Shown here: piece after piece, positions 1 through 8,481 of the stretch | Layout of the letters: each line of letters starts with the position of its first letter | How positions within the stretch are numbered: the stretch's first letter is position 1 | NCBI GenBank assembly: GCA_044868005.1 | Contig: JBIOVX010000285.1 | Coordinates: 11,082-75,081 of the forward strand | DNA: 64,000 bases | From: DATARR01 sp044868005 | GTDB lineage: Bacteria; Acidobacteriota; Thermoanaerobaculia; Multivoradales; UBA5704 | Direction of reading: 5' to 3' | The notes under the pieces: model-generated | Told to the model about the DNA's origin: nothing | Databases searched by the model: none | The model's input: only the letters and a program-made list of their open reading frames with translations | Made by a program: the position numbers and the translations under genes

Positions 1-2043
1 CGCGAGTTGGATCAACTACTTGACCAAGTAGCCGCTAGTGGCCGAAGAGGAGAGGTGGGGACGGAAAGGCCGCCGGAATCTAAGTCTCGCGACGAGCGGC
101 AGCCGGAGGGTGAGGCGTCCTCTGATGCGGAAACGTGGGCACGGGATCTTGAGAAAGTGTGGAACCGTGAGATCGGTAGTCAGAGCCGTCAGGCGCAGAA
201 GTGGATTATGGAGGACCTAAGCCAACGGCTATCTGCTGCAAGGGCGAAGGTCGATAGTAGAGACAGGAATAGCCTCGCCCAGGGTATTGAAGACATCGCA
301 CGTCTGAAAGCGCTGATCCTGGTGAACTTCACCGAAGAAACTTATCCGGAGAATCTGAATAAGCTACGTAATCTGACCCGCTTTCCGGATTATGAGCGGA
401 GCCTGAAGGGTGAGGTGGAAACTTTTCTCCGTTCACTTGAGGGTTCGTTTGGGATTACCTCTGGTCTAAAGAAACGGGCGCTTTACGAAAGACTACAAAA
501 ACTCGCACCAAGGTTCAACGTGAAGTTTCTGAACGCCCCCTCCCCTATGCGAGAGAAGATTCACGAGGAATGGGAGAAGCGAGAAGTGGAATTTGCAGGC
601 CTCAAGAAGTTGCACTGGTGGCAGCGGGTTGCCCACGAGCATCTAGACGCCGTACAGAAGGCGAACACGGACTGTGATAGCCTTGAAAGCGCCCTCACGG
701 ATGAGAATTTCCAGCGGAACATAGCGGACATAGTACGTGTGAGGGCGATCAAAAACCTCCAGGAGAGGATTCGGGAGAACCTCAAATCAGCGAACCAGGT
801 CAGCCAAGAGAGCGATCAGATCTGGTCGAACCTGCCGATCGACGAACGTCTAGACCAATTCTATGAGCCACCGGAGGAGTTGCGAACGAAGGTCGTGGCC
901 ATGCTCCAGAAGGAGCTTCCGGAGCTCGAATTGGAGGCCCGATTGCAGATAAAGAAGGAGGACGATCCGGAAACGCGGCAGGGGAAATTAATGAGTCTGG
1001 TTGAAAATAGGTTGGGTGCAAAGCGGGATTGGGGCGCCCTGTACAAGCTTGAGAAGACGGTCGGCGATACAGAGTCCACCTTCCGGGACGCGCTGGTCCG
1101 TTGTCGGCAACAGGTCTTCGAACGCCGCACGCCCAACCCACAGCGGAAGGGATTCGGCCTTATTATGGTGCCGCAGGGATTTTACTGGCCTCACGGCGAC
1201 CGGGAATCACTCCGCGCTTTTCTAGAATCGGCCGCCATGCAAATCCTGGGCTGCCGGTGCCAAGTTGAGGACTATCAAGGTTCGCGCATCTGGATCTACT
1301 ATGAGGATCTCTTCAATCCGCCCGAACACATACGCAACTTGGACGAGTACTTCCGTTCCTATTCGAGCCAGAAGTACAAAGAGCTTTTTCACATAGATCG
1401 ACGGATGCTAGACAATCCGGTCTTTCGCGAAATCAACAGCGGTACCTCAACTCTTGTGCTAACCTGCGGAAACCCTGGATGCCGTGAGAACATTTCCTCC
1501 CAGCCACGTACGGAGCTTGTTTGCCGAAAATGTGGGTTGCCGATACGCTCGCGGTGCGGCAACGAGAGATGTACGGAGAACAACCTGCATAACCACCCGC
1601 AAGGGACTGCCAAGGCCTGTCCGATTTGCGAAGGCTTCAATCATGCGGCTTGGTGGCGCTGTGAAAGACATGGAAAAATCGCTGTCGAGATCCCTATCGA
1701 CAAGCCGCGTTGTCCACTCTGTATTGAGGAGCATCGTAATAATCCCGTGGCATGGCCGGAAACTCAGATCAGCGTTAGGCCGGATCTCCTCGACTCGGTC
1801 CCGTGCCCGCGCTGTGAAGATCTCCATATGAAGAACACAGGCCACGCGATTTTCTATATTCCCAAGCCCCTCCTCCGGTTCTATCGACATGGAGTGAACG
1901 GGCACGATCGTCCGGAATTCCTGCGGCTTGCAGAGCTCTTTAAGCTTCCTGGCAAATGTCGCTGCCCCAACTGCCGTACTCTTCTGATACCTATTCACCA
2001 CCAACAAGCAAGTCTTCACAAGGCCCGGAGATCTCACCAATGA
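1..2043 (+). CDS. Multi-zinc-ribbon protein, 5' end outside window
   Basis: The reading frame is open at base 1, so the true start probably lies upstream; the first possible in-window start is TTG at 7. The N-terminal two thirds are charged, helical and rich in Glu/Lys/Arg, without a signal peptide or membrane segment, so the product is probably cytoplasmic. The last ~190 residues carry a string of paired cysteines (CGNPGC, CRKCG, CGNERC, CPIC, CPLC, CPRC, CRCPNC), as in tandem zinc ribbons. The stop codon overlaps the next gene's ATG in an ATGA arrangement, so the two are translationally coupled. I do not recognise the family; a scaffold or adaptor role is only a guess. Base composition is less GC-rich than the rest of the window, which suggests an accessory gene. 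Confidence 0.75.
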   Translation, partial: RELDQLLDQVAASGRRGEVGTERPPESKSRDERQPEGEASSDAETWARDLEKVWNREIGSQSRQAQKWIMEDLSQRLSAARAKVDSRDRNSLAQGIEDIARLKALILVNFTEETYPENLNKLRNLTRFPDYERSLKGEVETFLRSLEGSFGITSGLKKRALYERLQKLAPRFNVKFLNAPSPMREKIHEEWEKREVEFAGLKKLHWWQRVAHEHLDAVQKANTDCDSLESALTDENFQRNIADIVRVRAIKNLQERIRENLKSANQVSQESDQIWSNLPIDERLDQFYEPPEELRTKVVAMLQKELPELELEARLQIKKEDDPETRQGKLMSLVENRLGAKRDWGALYKLEKTVGDTESTFRDALVRCRQQVFERRTPNPQRKGFGLIMVPQGFYWPHGDRESLRAFLESAAMQILGCRCQVEDYQGSRIWIYYEDLFNPPEHIRNLDEYFRSYSSQKYKELFHIDRRMLDNPVFREINSGTSTLVLTCGNPGCRENISSQPRTELVCRKCGLPIRSRCGNERCTENNLHNHPQGTAKACPICEGFNHAAWWRCERHGKIAVEIPIDKPRCPLCIEEHRNNPVAWPETQISVRPDLLDSVPCPRCEDLHMKNTGHAIFYIPKPLLRFYRHGVNGHDRPEFLRLAELFKLPGKCRCPNCRTLLIPIHHQQASLHKARRSHQ

Positions 2044-3080
2044 TCCTCCTGTTCCGCTATCCACCGCAGTCTCACGCCTTCATTACGCCGGAAGATCCCA
2101 GTTATCGATATGAGGTCCTGTGCGGGCACTGCGGATATCCTATTGATCGTAGTGATCCGAAATGTCCGCGATGTCAGAGGGAGCTTGAGGATTGCCCGGT
2201 CTGCAGTATGGACCGCCACACGAAATCCCCAAAGGTTTCTCCAGACGCGAAGACTGGAGGAAAAACCTGCCCCGTGTGTAGAATCATGCGAATACCGTTC
2301 GGTGAACGCCGCGTCTCTGAGATTGCGGGCTCCTTCTGCACCAACCTTTATGGTTGCCCAGCGGGAGGCTTCCTTCTGAAGACAGAGGAGTTTGCAGTCC
2401 TTCCCGTGGGCGCTACCCTTTGTCCGATCTGTGGCCAGGAGGAGTTCCCGCCGGCAGATGTGCGAACGTTCACTCATCTGCTTAACATTTGCTGGTTCTG
2501 CAATACCTGCTTTGGTTCTCCGGACCACTGGAGGAAAGATTGGGCAGAAGTGTGGAATCCGAATCTGGAAAGAGTCCGTGAGGCTTCCAGGACAAAGGAT
2601 GACCCTCCGTGCCGACTGTGCGGTCGGAATGACCAGAAGGTAGAAGAGGCCAAAGCGACCGAAGGAAGAATGGCTGGTAATGCCAAGGAGGAGAACGAAG
2701 TGCCCCTAGCACGGGAACACCTCAAACTCCAATCGTTCTTGATCGGCCCCGAGGGCCAAGAGGAGACGTGTGAACTGGACGAGGCAGTCTATCTTAGGGT
2801 TGCAGAGCTGGGGAGAATTTTGATCATGGAAAGAGATGACAGTGCCGCCTTCGGGAGGGCCTTCGACGCCTGGTTCCAGCCGGTTTTTAAGCATGCCGGT
2901 ATTGTCACTGTTGAGGAAGTGGCAAGGCACATTCTCGAAGGTACGCTTTGCCCCCCGCAGTATCGCATCCTGCAGAAGCGGTTAGCCCTGTTCGTTCAAG
3001 CGTGGGAGCAAAAACTCCCCTCCGGGCTTCATCACCGCATACCCGAGGCAGAGGGAAGAAGGCGGGAGACGCATTGTTAG
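2040..3080 (+). CDS. Second multi-zinc-ribbon protein, coupled to the first
   Basis: 346 aa from ATG 2040, whose last two bases belong to the previous gene's TGA stop. A longer in-frame start at 1956 would overlap 88 bases of the neighbour and is less likely. The first ~210 residues contain at least six Cys pairs (CGHCG, CPRC, CPVC twice, CPIC, CWFCNTC, CRLCG), again like zinc ribbons. The rest is helical and acidic without a recognisable motif. No signal peptide or membrane segment. Together with the upstream gene it forms a two-gene unit of unknown function whose proteins probably act as one complex. Confidence 0.8.
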   Translation: MILLFRYPPQSHAFITPEDPSYRYEVLCGHCGYPIDRSDPKCPRCQRELEDCPVCSMDRHTKSPKVSPDAKTGGKTCPVCRIMRIPFGERRVSEIAGSFCTNLYGCPAGGFLLKTEEFAVLPVGATLCPICGQEEFPPADVRTFTHLLNICWFCNTCFGSPDHWRKDWAEVWNPNLERVREASRTKDDPPCRLCGRNDQKVEEAKATEGRMAGNAKEENEVPLAREHLKLQSFLIGPEGQEETCELDEAVYLRVAELGRILIMERDDSAAFGRAFDAWFQPVFKHAGIVTVEEVARHILEGTLCPPQYRILQKRLALFVQAWEQKLPSGLHHRIPEAEGRRRETHC

Positions 3081-3102
3081 GAACTGAGGCTCTTGCCCAG
3101 AG

Positions 3103-3317
3103 GAAAGTGCCAGCCTCTTAGAGAAAACATCCTCGCCGCGCTCCGTCGAGAGGTGACCGCCGATAGGATTTCCGCCTGGATTCACCCACTCCGGAGCGGG
3201 CTGCCACATGTCCAAAGCCCCTTCAAGCACTCGGCCAGGATTTTGGCGAACTCAACTTCCGGAATCTGAAGACCTCAGCAGCCGGGAAAAGTGACAGCCT
3301 CTTGGAGAAAGACACCT
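3103..3317. repeat. Imperfect ~32-bp direct repeat in gene-free stretch
   Basis: Two related copies lie at about 3103-3134 and 3286-3317, sharing the core AGCCTCTT(A/G)GAGAAA and an AAAGTG(C/A)C lead. The gene-free stretch 3081-3542 holds nothing else that I can identify. The repeat lies between the zinc-ribbon pair and the 3' end of a REP-associated transposase, so it could be a REP-type or remnant mobile sequence. Confidence 0.5.
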
Positions 3318-3542
3318 CACGGAAGGTGGCTTTGGACCGCCCCTCGGGCTCCCATTCCTTCCATGTGGCCGAGAATCCCGCCTCCGGGAGGGGCTTTCCC
3401 AGAGCTTTGAGGCTGCTTTGGAGAACTGGAATTCATGAATTCGACCGGCTGCGGCGGCTGGCCGGCTACACCCTTCCTAGGCCGTCTCCTTAGACGAGCA
3501 CGCGGGAGGCCTCAAAATCGGGGCGATGAATTGCGCGGTACC

Positions 3543-4463
3543 TCACCCAGGCACGAACGGCAACGCCGGTGGAAAGGATCCTGGCGGGAAGACAGCCTTC
3601 AGGTCGCCAGCCCGGAGCTTCTCCGCGGCATCGCGGTACCTGCCGACGAACTCAGCATAGAGACTCCAGAGGAACCGGCGCATCTCGGCGGTGGCCGCGT
3701 GGAAGAGCGGCGCCGGTCCTCTCTTCAGCTTCTCGGGACGATCATGCGGATGGTGCGCGAGGACTGCTTTCGCGCCGGCCACCTGGACGCCTTCCCTGTT
3801 CCGCGCCGCCGCGGCTTCGTCCTCAATCTCCTTCACCAGGCCGGCGACGAGCTCTTTCCGTCTCTCCGGCTCCAGGTGTTCCCAGCAGGGAAGCGGCTCG
3901 AGCTTCAAGGTCTCCGGCGTCGAGTACTTGAGTGGGTCGAACGTCTCCCCACGACGGCGGGCGGCATACTCCTGAGTGCGGTCGAACCACCGGCCCTCCA
4001 GCGGCTCTCCGTCGAGGAGCGCGCGCACGGCGTGGACGCCCGGCCAATCCCGGAGGCGCCCGACGAGGTTCTCTTTACACCCGTGGCTCAGGACGTACTT
4101 GAGCCTCGCGATCTGGGCGGCTTCCTCCTTGCTGACAGGGACCGCCTGGTAGCGGCGCGACCAGATCTTTTCGCGCCAGCCGGTCAGACGGCCGATCTCC
4201 CTCGCCAGCTTGGAGTTGAAGAAGTTCATCAGGCGGCTGAGCTGGAGGGCGCTGTCGACCTCCAGCAGCAGGTGGTAGTGCGACGAGACGAAGGCAAAGA
4301 CGATGCAGCGCGCCCCGTACCTCCCCACCGCCCGTGCGAGAGTCCCGATGAGGATGGCGTCGAGGAGAGGGCTTGGCCGGAGCAGATAGCGCCCGTGAAC
4401 GGTCCTGCAGGTCACCTCGACCAGGGTCCGTTCCTCAGGGATGAAACGCAGTCTCCGGCTCAC
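3543..4463 (-). CDS. REP-associated tyrosine transposase (RAYT, Y1_Tnp family)
   Basis: 306 aa, begins MSRRLRFIPEE. Residues ~15-150 match the IS200/Y1 transposase fold: the VTCRTVHGRYLLRP strand, the metal-binding HxH in SSHYHLLLEV, and a helix with KYVLSHGC that corresponds to the conserved YxxxNP tyrosine helix. Known members nick single-stranded DNA via a covalent tyrosine link and mobilise REP hairpins; unlike IS200 they are single-copy genes without terminal repeats. The C-terminal ~150 residues are a lineage-specific extension. REP-like hairpins with matching arms lie 210 bp upstream (4673-4694) and far downstream (32926-32950). The gene appears intact. Confidence 0.85.
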   Translation of the reverse strand: MSRRLRFIPEERTLVEVTCRTVHGRYLLRPSPLLDAILIGTLARAVGRYGARCIVFAFVSSHYHLLLEVDSALQLSRLMNFFNSKLAREIGRLTGWREKIWSRRYQAVPVSKEEAAQIARLKYVLSHGCKENLVGRLRDWPGVHAVRALLDGEPLEGRWFDRTQEYAARRRGETFDPLKYSTPETLKLEPLPCWEHLEPERRKELVAGLVKEIEDEAAAARNREGVQVAGAKAVLAHHPHDRPEKLKRGPAPLFHAATAEMRRFLWSLYAEFVGRYRDAAEKLRAGDLKAVFPPGSFPPALPFVPG

Positions 4464-4672
4464 ATCCCTCTATAGTCGTAAAAACCTCCTTTTATCGCTC
4501 ACCTTTTTTTGACGATCTTCAGGCATAGGCAGCGCGCCGCGGCCGCCAGCCGATTCCCGAAGAGCAACGTTCATCTATAAGCTGCGGTGAGATCTGAGGG
4601 GAGTACAAGACTTTGTATGGGGATGGCCAGGACTCGCCGCGCCCGCCCTTTCTTCTAGGGTCCATCGCCACA

Positions 4673-4694
4673 GGGCGGCCACATAGGGCCGCCC
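4673..4694. repeat. REP-like hairpin (GGGCGGCC arms)
   Basis: Arms GGGCGGCC (4673-4680) and GGCCGCCC (4687-4694) enclose a 6-nt loop. The same arms recur at 32926-32950 with a different loop. It lies upstream of the RAYT gene in the gene-free stretch 4464-4729, where I see nothing else. Confidence 0.55.
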
Positions 4695-4729
4695 CTACAA
4701 GATGCCTCCTTCGGCGGGTCTGACCGGCC

Positions 4730-5248
4730 TCACGCGGGCCCTCCCTCCCCGAGAATCTCCTGGCCGAGGATCTCTCCCGCCATCTCCTGCACTTGCGAGC
4801 CCGAGAGCTCCAGGAGCATCGCCATGTCGGCGGGGCAGCGGGTGAGGAACACCAGCACGTGCGCCGCCACCAGCAGCTCCTCCCGCCGATAGGCGAAACG
4901 GCCTACCATCTCGCCATCCCTCTCGATCTCGCAACCGCCCGCGCCCGGCGCCGAGGATGTCCGCACCCGGTACGCCGGCGGTCCCGCGATGGCCCGCAGC
5001 GCTGAGGCGAAAACCAGGGCGTCCTCACGGTTGGTGAATTCCGCCACTGGCGTGTGCCCCGTCTCGAAGCTCTCCCATTCCCGAAAGAGGCAGAACCGGT
5101 CGCCGTGCTCGCGGACTCTCCAGGGACCCACGACGTCGCCGTCGGACGCGCTCGGCGGCTCATCCCTCTCGCGCAAGGCGGCCAGGTAACGCTCCGAGAA
5201 CGCACTGAGGGGCTTCGACGTCCGTGGTTTCCTGGGGATCGATTTCAT
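4730..5248 (-). CDS. Hypothetical protein divergent from an XRE regulator
   Basis: 172 aa. ATG at 5248 is preceded by GGAGAGGAGATCCCC, a strong Shine-Dalgarno; the longer in-frame extension to 5311 lies in the promoter. No signal peptide and no membrane segment. The middle contains a WESFETGHTPVAEF stretch and an Ala-rich helical region; the last ~45 residues (DMAMLLELSGSQVQEMAG) look helical and could be an HTH-like tail. A sigma70-like promoter (TTGACA, 18 bp, TAGAAA) lies just upstream on the same strand. Being divergent from the XRE gene at 5400, it is a candidate regulatory target. Family not recognised. Confidence 0.75.
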   Translation of the reverse strand: MKSIPRKPRTSKPLSAFSERYLAALRERDEPPSASDGDVVGPWRVREHGDRFCLFREWESFETGHTPVAEFTNREDALVFASALRAIAGPPAYRVRTSSAPGAGGCEIERDGEMVGRFAYRREELLVAAHVLVFLTRCPADMAMLLELSGSQVQEMAGEILGQEILGEGGPA

Positions 5249-5311
5249 GGGGATCTCCTCTCCAGCGGGAAGAAGTTGCCGATTCCCGCAACTCAGGGGG
5301 TCTGAACTCAT

Positions 5312-5341
5312 TTTCTACATCGATGGGACACTTCTTGTCAA
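5312..5341 (-). promoter_or_regulatory. Sigma70-like promoter for the 4730-5248 gene
   Basis: On the minus strand: TTGACA at 5341-5336, an 18-bp spacer, and TAGAAA at 5317-5312. It is back to back with the promoter at 5363-5392. Confidence 0.55.
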
Positions 5342-5362
5342 TATCTTCAGTAAAGCGCCCCC

Positions 5363-5392
5363 TTGTTTCGTTTTACCGGCTCGGCGTACTAT
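5363..5392 (+). promoter_or_regulatory. Leaderless-type promoter of XRE gene
   Basis: TTGTTT at 5363-5368, an 18-bp spacer, and TACTAT at 5387-5392. The ATG at 5400 follows the -10 box by 7 nt and has no Shine-Dalgarno, so transcription probably begins at or next to the start codon. Confidence 0.5.
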
Positions 5393-5399
5393 TGCCGTC

Positions 5400-5798
5400 A
5401 TGAGCGACGAGGAGGAAGTTGAACGCCTGATGAATGTCCTGCGGACGGCCATCCGGCTTCTCGGCCTGTCGAATCGCGAGATCGAGCGGCGGCTGGGGCT
5501 CACGCCGAGCTATCTGAGCCGGCTTTTCGGCGGTTACATCGAGCTCAAGGTGGAGCACGTCCTGGCGATCGTGCGGGCCATCGGGCTGCAGCCGTCGGAG
5601 TTCTTCGAGCTGGCCTACCCGCGGCGGGCGGAGCCTCCCTCCGAGTCCTTCCGCACCATTCGGACGCTGCTGCGCGACATGCAGCCGCCGGAGGCGCCGC
5701 GGCCGGCTCCGGCCGTGGAGCTCACCCCCGAGGAGATCGACCGGCGCATCCAGGAGTCGGTCCGCCGGGCCTTCAAAGAGCTGGCCAACGGACGGTGA
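5400..5798 (+). CDS. XRE-family HTH transcriptional regulator
   Basis: 132 aa from ATG 5400. Residues ~10-70 form a helix-turn-helix of the Cro/C1 type (LSNREIERRLGLTPSYLSRLF recognition region, split here by a G-L turn). The C-terminal half is Pro/Ala linker followed by a Glu/Arg-rich helix (TPEEIDRRIQESVRRAF). There is no ligand-binding domain. It converges on the TPR gene (8-bp gap) and is divergent from the hypothetical gene at 4730. The most likely role is a local repressor or activator of these neighbours. Confidence 0.85.
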   Translation: MSDEEEVERLMNVLRTAIRLLGLSNREIERRLGLTPSYLSRLFGGYIELKVEHVLAIVRAIGLQPSEFFELAYPRRAEPPSESFRTIRTLLRDMQPPEAPRPAPAVELTPEEIDRRIQESVRRAFKELANGR

Positions 5799-5805
5799 AA
5801 GCTGC

Positions 5806-7158
5806 TCACCTTTCCCGCTGCACGAAAGGCGCGTCGGGGTCGACCTCGGACCACCGGAGGTAACCCACCACGTCCTCCAGTAGGCTCACCGTGGCCGTCC
5901 GCTTCTCGAAGGCGTCCTTGAGGATCATCAGCGCGCCGAACGCCTCCCGCCGGACGCGCAGCGCCACGAAGACCTCCACCGTCTCCATCGCCATTTCTTC
6001 GGCTTCGGCGTAGCGGTCCTGGCGCATCCACAGCAGCGCCAGATCGAGGGAGGCGAGAGCGGCGGCGAATCCCATACCCGCCTCCTCGAAGCCTTCCTTC
6101 ACTTCGGTGAAAGCCTGCTCGGCGCTCTCCCATTCTCCCAGTCCGGCGCTGATCCGCCCCTGGATCCAACGCAGTCTCAGTCTTCGAATCCGGCCGTCGA
6201 GCCTTGCAATATCTCCCCGAAGGCGGAAAAGTGCCCTTTTGGCCTCGGGGAACCGGCCGCATTCCACCAGGAACAGAAGGTGATTGAGAATGACGGAGAA
6301 ATCCAGGCCGGGGTCGAGGCCCTTCCGGATCCGCTTGGAGCCCTCTTCATTCAGGCGGATCGCCTCCTCGGGCCGGCCGCTGTAGTGGGTGTAGAGAGCC
6401 TTGACCACGAGGGCCTTGCCGGCCAGATGGGACTCGCCGAGCTCGAGGTACGTGGAATACGCGGTGTCGAGCGCCGCGAAGGCGAGGTCGAACCGCCGCC
6501 GCGTGCCAAGAAAGGAGGCATGGAGGTCGTAGAGGCGAGCCTTGAGGTGCGGATCGCCGGTGCCCTGGTCGAAGAGATCGAAGGCGGTGCCGAAGGCCCG
6601 CTCCGCCTCGTCGAGGTCGTTGCGCACCCGCAGCGCATTGGCGAGCTCGCCCCAGGCCCAGGCCTCGAGGTCCGCGCGCAGCTCCGGGGCGAAGCGCCGC
6701 GGGTTGAGGCGGCGCGCCACGTTCACGGCTTCGCGCGCGTGGCTCACCATCTCCCGCGGGTTTTCGATGCGCAGCGCCCAGCTCTGCTCGAGGAGCGCGG
6801 TGAGGGCACCCAGGCCCCGGAAGGTGACGTTCGTGCCATCGATCACGGCCCGCAGGCTGCCCGCTGCCGCGAGCTTCAGCGCCACCTTCCGGCCGCGGGT
6901 CTCCTCGCGCCGGAAATAGCGCTCCTGGAAGCGGAGCTTGCCGAAGGCGGCGTCGAGTGCCCGGTCGTAATCGATATCCGGCTCGGCCGCGGCTACGCCC
7001 TCCGGGGGCGGCTCCATCGCCGCGTAGCCGGGAGCGAGGAAGGTCTGGCAGTCTGCGCAGCCGTGCAGGAGGTGGCGGGAGACCTCCCGGAAGCGACCCC
7101 TCGCGAGGCTGCCCGCGAGGAAGGCGTCCAGCTCGGCCGGGGTGGGATGCTCGCTCAA
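5806..7158 (-). CDS. TPR protein with N-terminal Zn-finger-like HLLHGCADC motif
   Basis: 450 aa. I chose TTG at 7158 because AAAGGAG sits 7 nt upstream; the ATG at 7194 has no Shine-Dalgarno. Residues ~15-40 (SRHLLHGCADC) resemble the HC2 zinc finger of anti-sigma factors. From ~120 to the end the protein is a helical repeat array with TPR features (DEAERAFGTAFDLF, GRPEEAIRLNEEG, GEWESAEQAFTEV, RYAEAEEMAMETVEVF). No signal peptide or membrane segment, so it is cytoplasmic and probably a sensor or scaffold. A small exported protein lies upstream on the same strand and an XRE regulator converges on it, suggesting a small peptide/sensor locus; this linkage is inference. Confidence 0.8.
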   Translation of the reverse strand: MSEHPTPAELDAFLAGSLARGRFREVSRHLLHGCADCQTFLAPGYAAMEPPPEGVAAAEPDIDYDRALDAAFGKLRFQERYFRREETRGRKVALKLAAAGSLRAVIDGTNVTFRGLGALTALLEQSWALRIENPREMVSHAREAVNVARRLNPRRFAPELRADLEAWAWGELANALRVRNDLDEAERAFGTAFDLFDQGTGDPHLKARLYDLHASFLGTRRRFDLAFAALDTAYSTYLELGESHLAGKALVVKALYTHYSGRPEEAIRLNEEGSKRIRKGLDPGLDFSVILNHLLFLVECGRFPEAKRALFRLRGDIARLDGRIRRLRLRWIQGRISAGLGEWESAEQAFTEVKEGFEEAGMGFAAALASLDLALLWMRQDRYAEAEEMAMETVEVFVALRVRREAFGALMILKDAFEKRTATVSLLEDVVGYLRWSEVDPDAPFVQRER

Positions 7159-7301
7159 CCGGGTCTCCTTTCGTGGACCGGCATATTCTCTCATGGGGCG
7201 GCCGCCCGAGCCTCACATTGATCCGGAACCCATCAGGTATGTTTAAAAAGTATACTTCATTTTCAGCTTTGCCGCGCCGCCGCCTTGGAGCTGCTTTTTC
7301 T

Positions 7302-7332
7302 CCCCTCTCTCCCTCGGGGGAGAGAGAGGGGG
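7302..7332. repeat. Purine/pyrimidine hairpin in TPR-gene leader
   Basis: CCCCTCTCTCCC (7302-7313) faces GGGGGAGAGAGAGGGGG (7316-7332), giving an imperfect long stem with a minimal loop. It lies in the 260-bp space between the small exported gene and the TPR gene. Pairs of this C/T-rich, G/A-rich kind are frequent dispersed elements in GC-rich genomes; it could also attenuate transcription between the two genes. Confidence 0.45.
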
Positions 7333-7418
7333 CCGGGGGAGTGAGGGCCGGCGGCGCGACGACGCCGAAATTCAGGGCAATGGCCGGGATCGGAGGCTCT
7401 CCGCTCCCGCGGCTGGAC

Positions 7419-7718
7419 TTACCCGTTCGGATCCTCCCCACCGCCCGAGCTATTGGTGGATGCACCCGCCGCCGGCGGCTTGGTGCCGCCATTGGGATCC
7501 AGGCCGGGGCCTTCTTTAAGATTCGGCGGAGCTTGCGGCGACATGGAGGTATGGCTGCCCAGGAGGAGCGAGATCCTACTCTCCACCAGCTTGACGAGCC
7601 ATCCCCAGAAGCTCTCGCCGCGCAACGGCGCGGCCTCGGCGCGCGGAGGCAGGACCAGGGTCAAGGCGCAAAGAAGGGCTGGAACCAGCAGGACGCGGGG
7701 TAAGGTCCGCTGAGGCAT
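7419..7718 (-). CDS. Small exported protein (99 aa)
   Basis: ATG at 7718 follows GGAGAGG with a 6-nt spacing. Residues 1-29 form a signal peptide (RTLPRVLLVPALLCALTLVL, then AEA-A cleavage site). The mature ~70 residues contain PLRGESFWGWLVKL, then a low-complexity Gly/Pro/Asn/Ser tail with LDPNGG and EDPNG. It precedes the TPR/zinc-finger gene on the same strand. No enzymatic motif. It could be a secreted signal, a cell-envelope microprotein or a substrate of some exported machinery. Confidence 0.7.
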   Translation of the reverse strand: MPQRTLPRVLLVPALLCALTLVLPPRAEAAPLRGESFWGWLVKLVESRISLLLGSHTSMSPQAPPNLKEGPGLDPNGGTKPPAAGASTNSSGGGEDPNG

Positions 7719-7969
7719 ATCGATCCTCTCCGGCCCGCGGAGCGGTGCGGGCCTTCATGGCCTCGATGTCCACGGGCGCGATATCTCGCGATCCGAACCA
7801 ATCAAGTTTCGCAGATTGCGAGGAAGTCTCGCCGGTTTTGCGAGGAAGTCTCGCCAAAGCGCGATCCGAGCCAGGCTCTTGTTACATCAGGGCACGATCG
7901 AGCGGCCCTGAAGTTGCCGGGATGCGCCAGGAAGAGCCGGAATCCGTAACGTTCCAAATGAATTATCAG

Positions 7970-8023
7970 ATAACGCCCCTACAGGTAATAAACCGTTATG
8001 TAAATGCGCGCTGACGGGGCGTT
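7970..8023. promoter_or_regulatory. Nested inverted repeats upstream of XRE gene
   Basis: ATAACG (7970-7975) pairs with CGTTAT (7994-7999), and AACGCCCC (7972-7979) pairs with GGGGCGTT (8016-8023). They lie just before the promoter at 8036, a normal place for an operator. The gene-free stretch 7719-8035 otherwise shows a short repeat of GAGGAAGTCTCGCC at 7821 and 7840. Confidence 0.35.
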
Positions 8024-8035
8024 GACCATCATGAT

Positions 8036-8065
8036 TTGACAAAAACAAAATCATTCGTTCAGAAT
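8036..8065 (+). promoter_or_regulatory. Promoter of XRE gene at 8076
   Basis: Consensus TTGACA at 8036-8041, then CAGAAT at 8060-8065 after 18 bp. Only 10 nt separate the -10 box from the ATG at 8076, so the transcript is leaderless or nearly so. Confidence 0.5.
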
Positions 8066-8075
8066 CAAACCCGCT

Positions 8076-8435
8076 ATGACAGGAACCAGCGAAGACGCGG
8101 TCCGGACCGGCTCGACGGAGGAAGCGCTACGCCGCCGCATCGGCGCACGCATCGCGGGGCTGCGGGAACGGCGCGGATGGTCGCAGGAGGAGCTGGCACG
8201 GCGCCTTGGAGTCGGGCGGGCGCGGCTGGGCAAGTGGGAGACCGGCGAGCACGCGCCGCCGCCCGTTCAGTTGCTGGCGCTCAAGGCCGCCTTCGGCGTC
8301 AGCCTCGACGAGCTGGTGGAGGACGGCGAGGAGAGGCGGCCCGCTCTCGCCGGCGCGGAACGGGCCGGCGCCGAGAAGGCGGTCGAAATGCTGACGCAGT
8401 GGCTGCGGCGGGCCGGCCCTGTCGACGACGAATGA
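8076..8435 (+). CDS. XRE-family HTH regulator
   Basis: 119 aa. Residues ~20-75 hold a classic Cro/C1 helix-turn-helix (RERRGWSQEELARRLGVG, then LGKWETGEHAPP and LLALKAAFGVSLDELVE). The C-terminal ~35 residues are a short Ala/Glu-rich helix; no sensor domain. Two unknown genes follow on the same strand at 46 and 18 bp, so it probably controls this three-gene cluster. No Shine-Dalgarno is visible; see the promoter entry. Confidence 0.88.
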   Translation: MTGTSEDAVRTGSTEEALRRRIGARIAGLRERRGWSQEELARRLGVGRARLGKWETGEHAPPPVQLLALKAAFGVSLDELVEDGEERRPALAGAERAGAEKAVEMLTQWLRRAGPVDDE

Positions 8436-8481
8436 CACTCTTCGGCGCCATACCGGCGCCGAGGTTTAAAGGAGGTGTTGT

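Noticed and set aside
1956..2039. N-terminal extension of the second zinc-ribbon protein
   Set aside because: It would overlap the first gene by 88 bp, while ATG 2040 makes a standard ATGA coupling.
7192..7194. ATG as start of the TPR gene
   Set aside because: No Shine-Dalgarno; the TTG at 7158 has AAAGGAG at the right distance and gives the family-like N-terminus.
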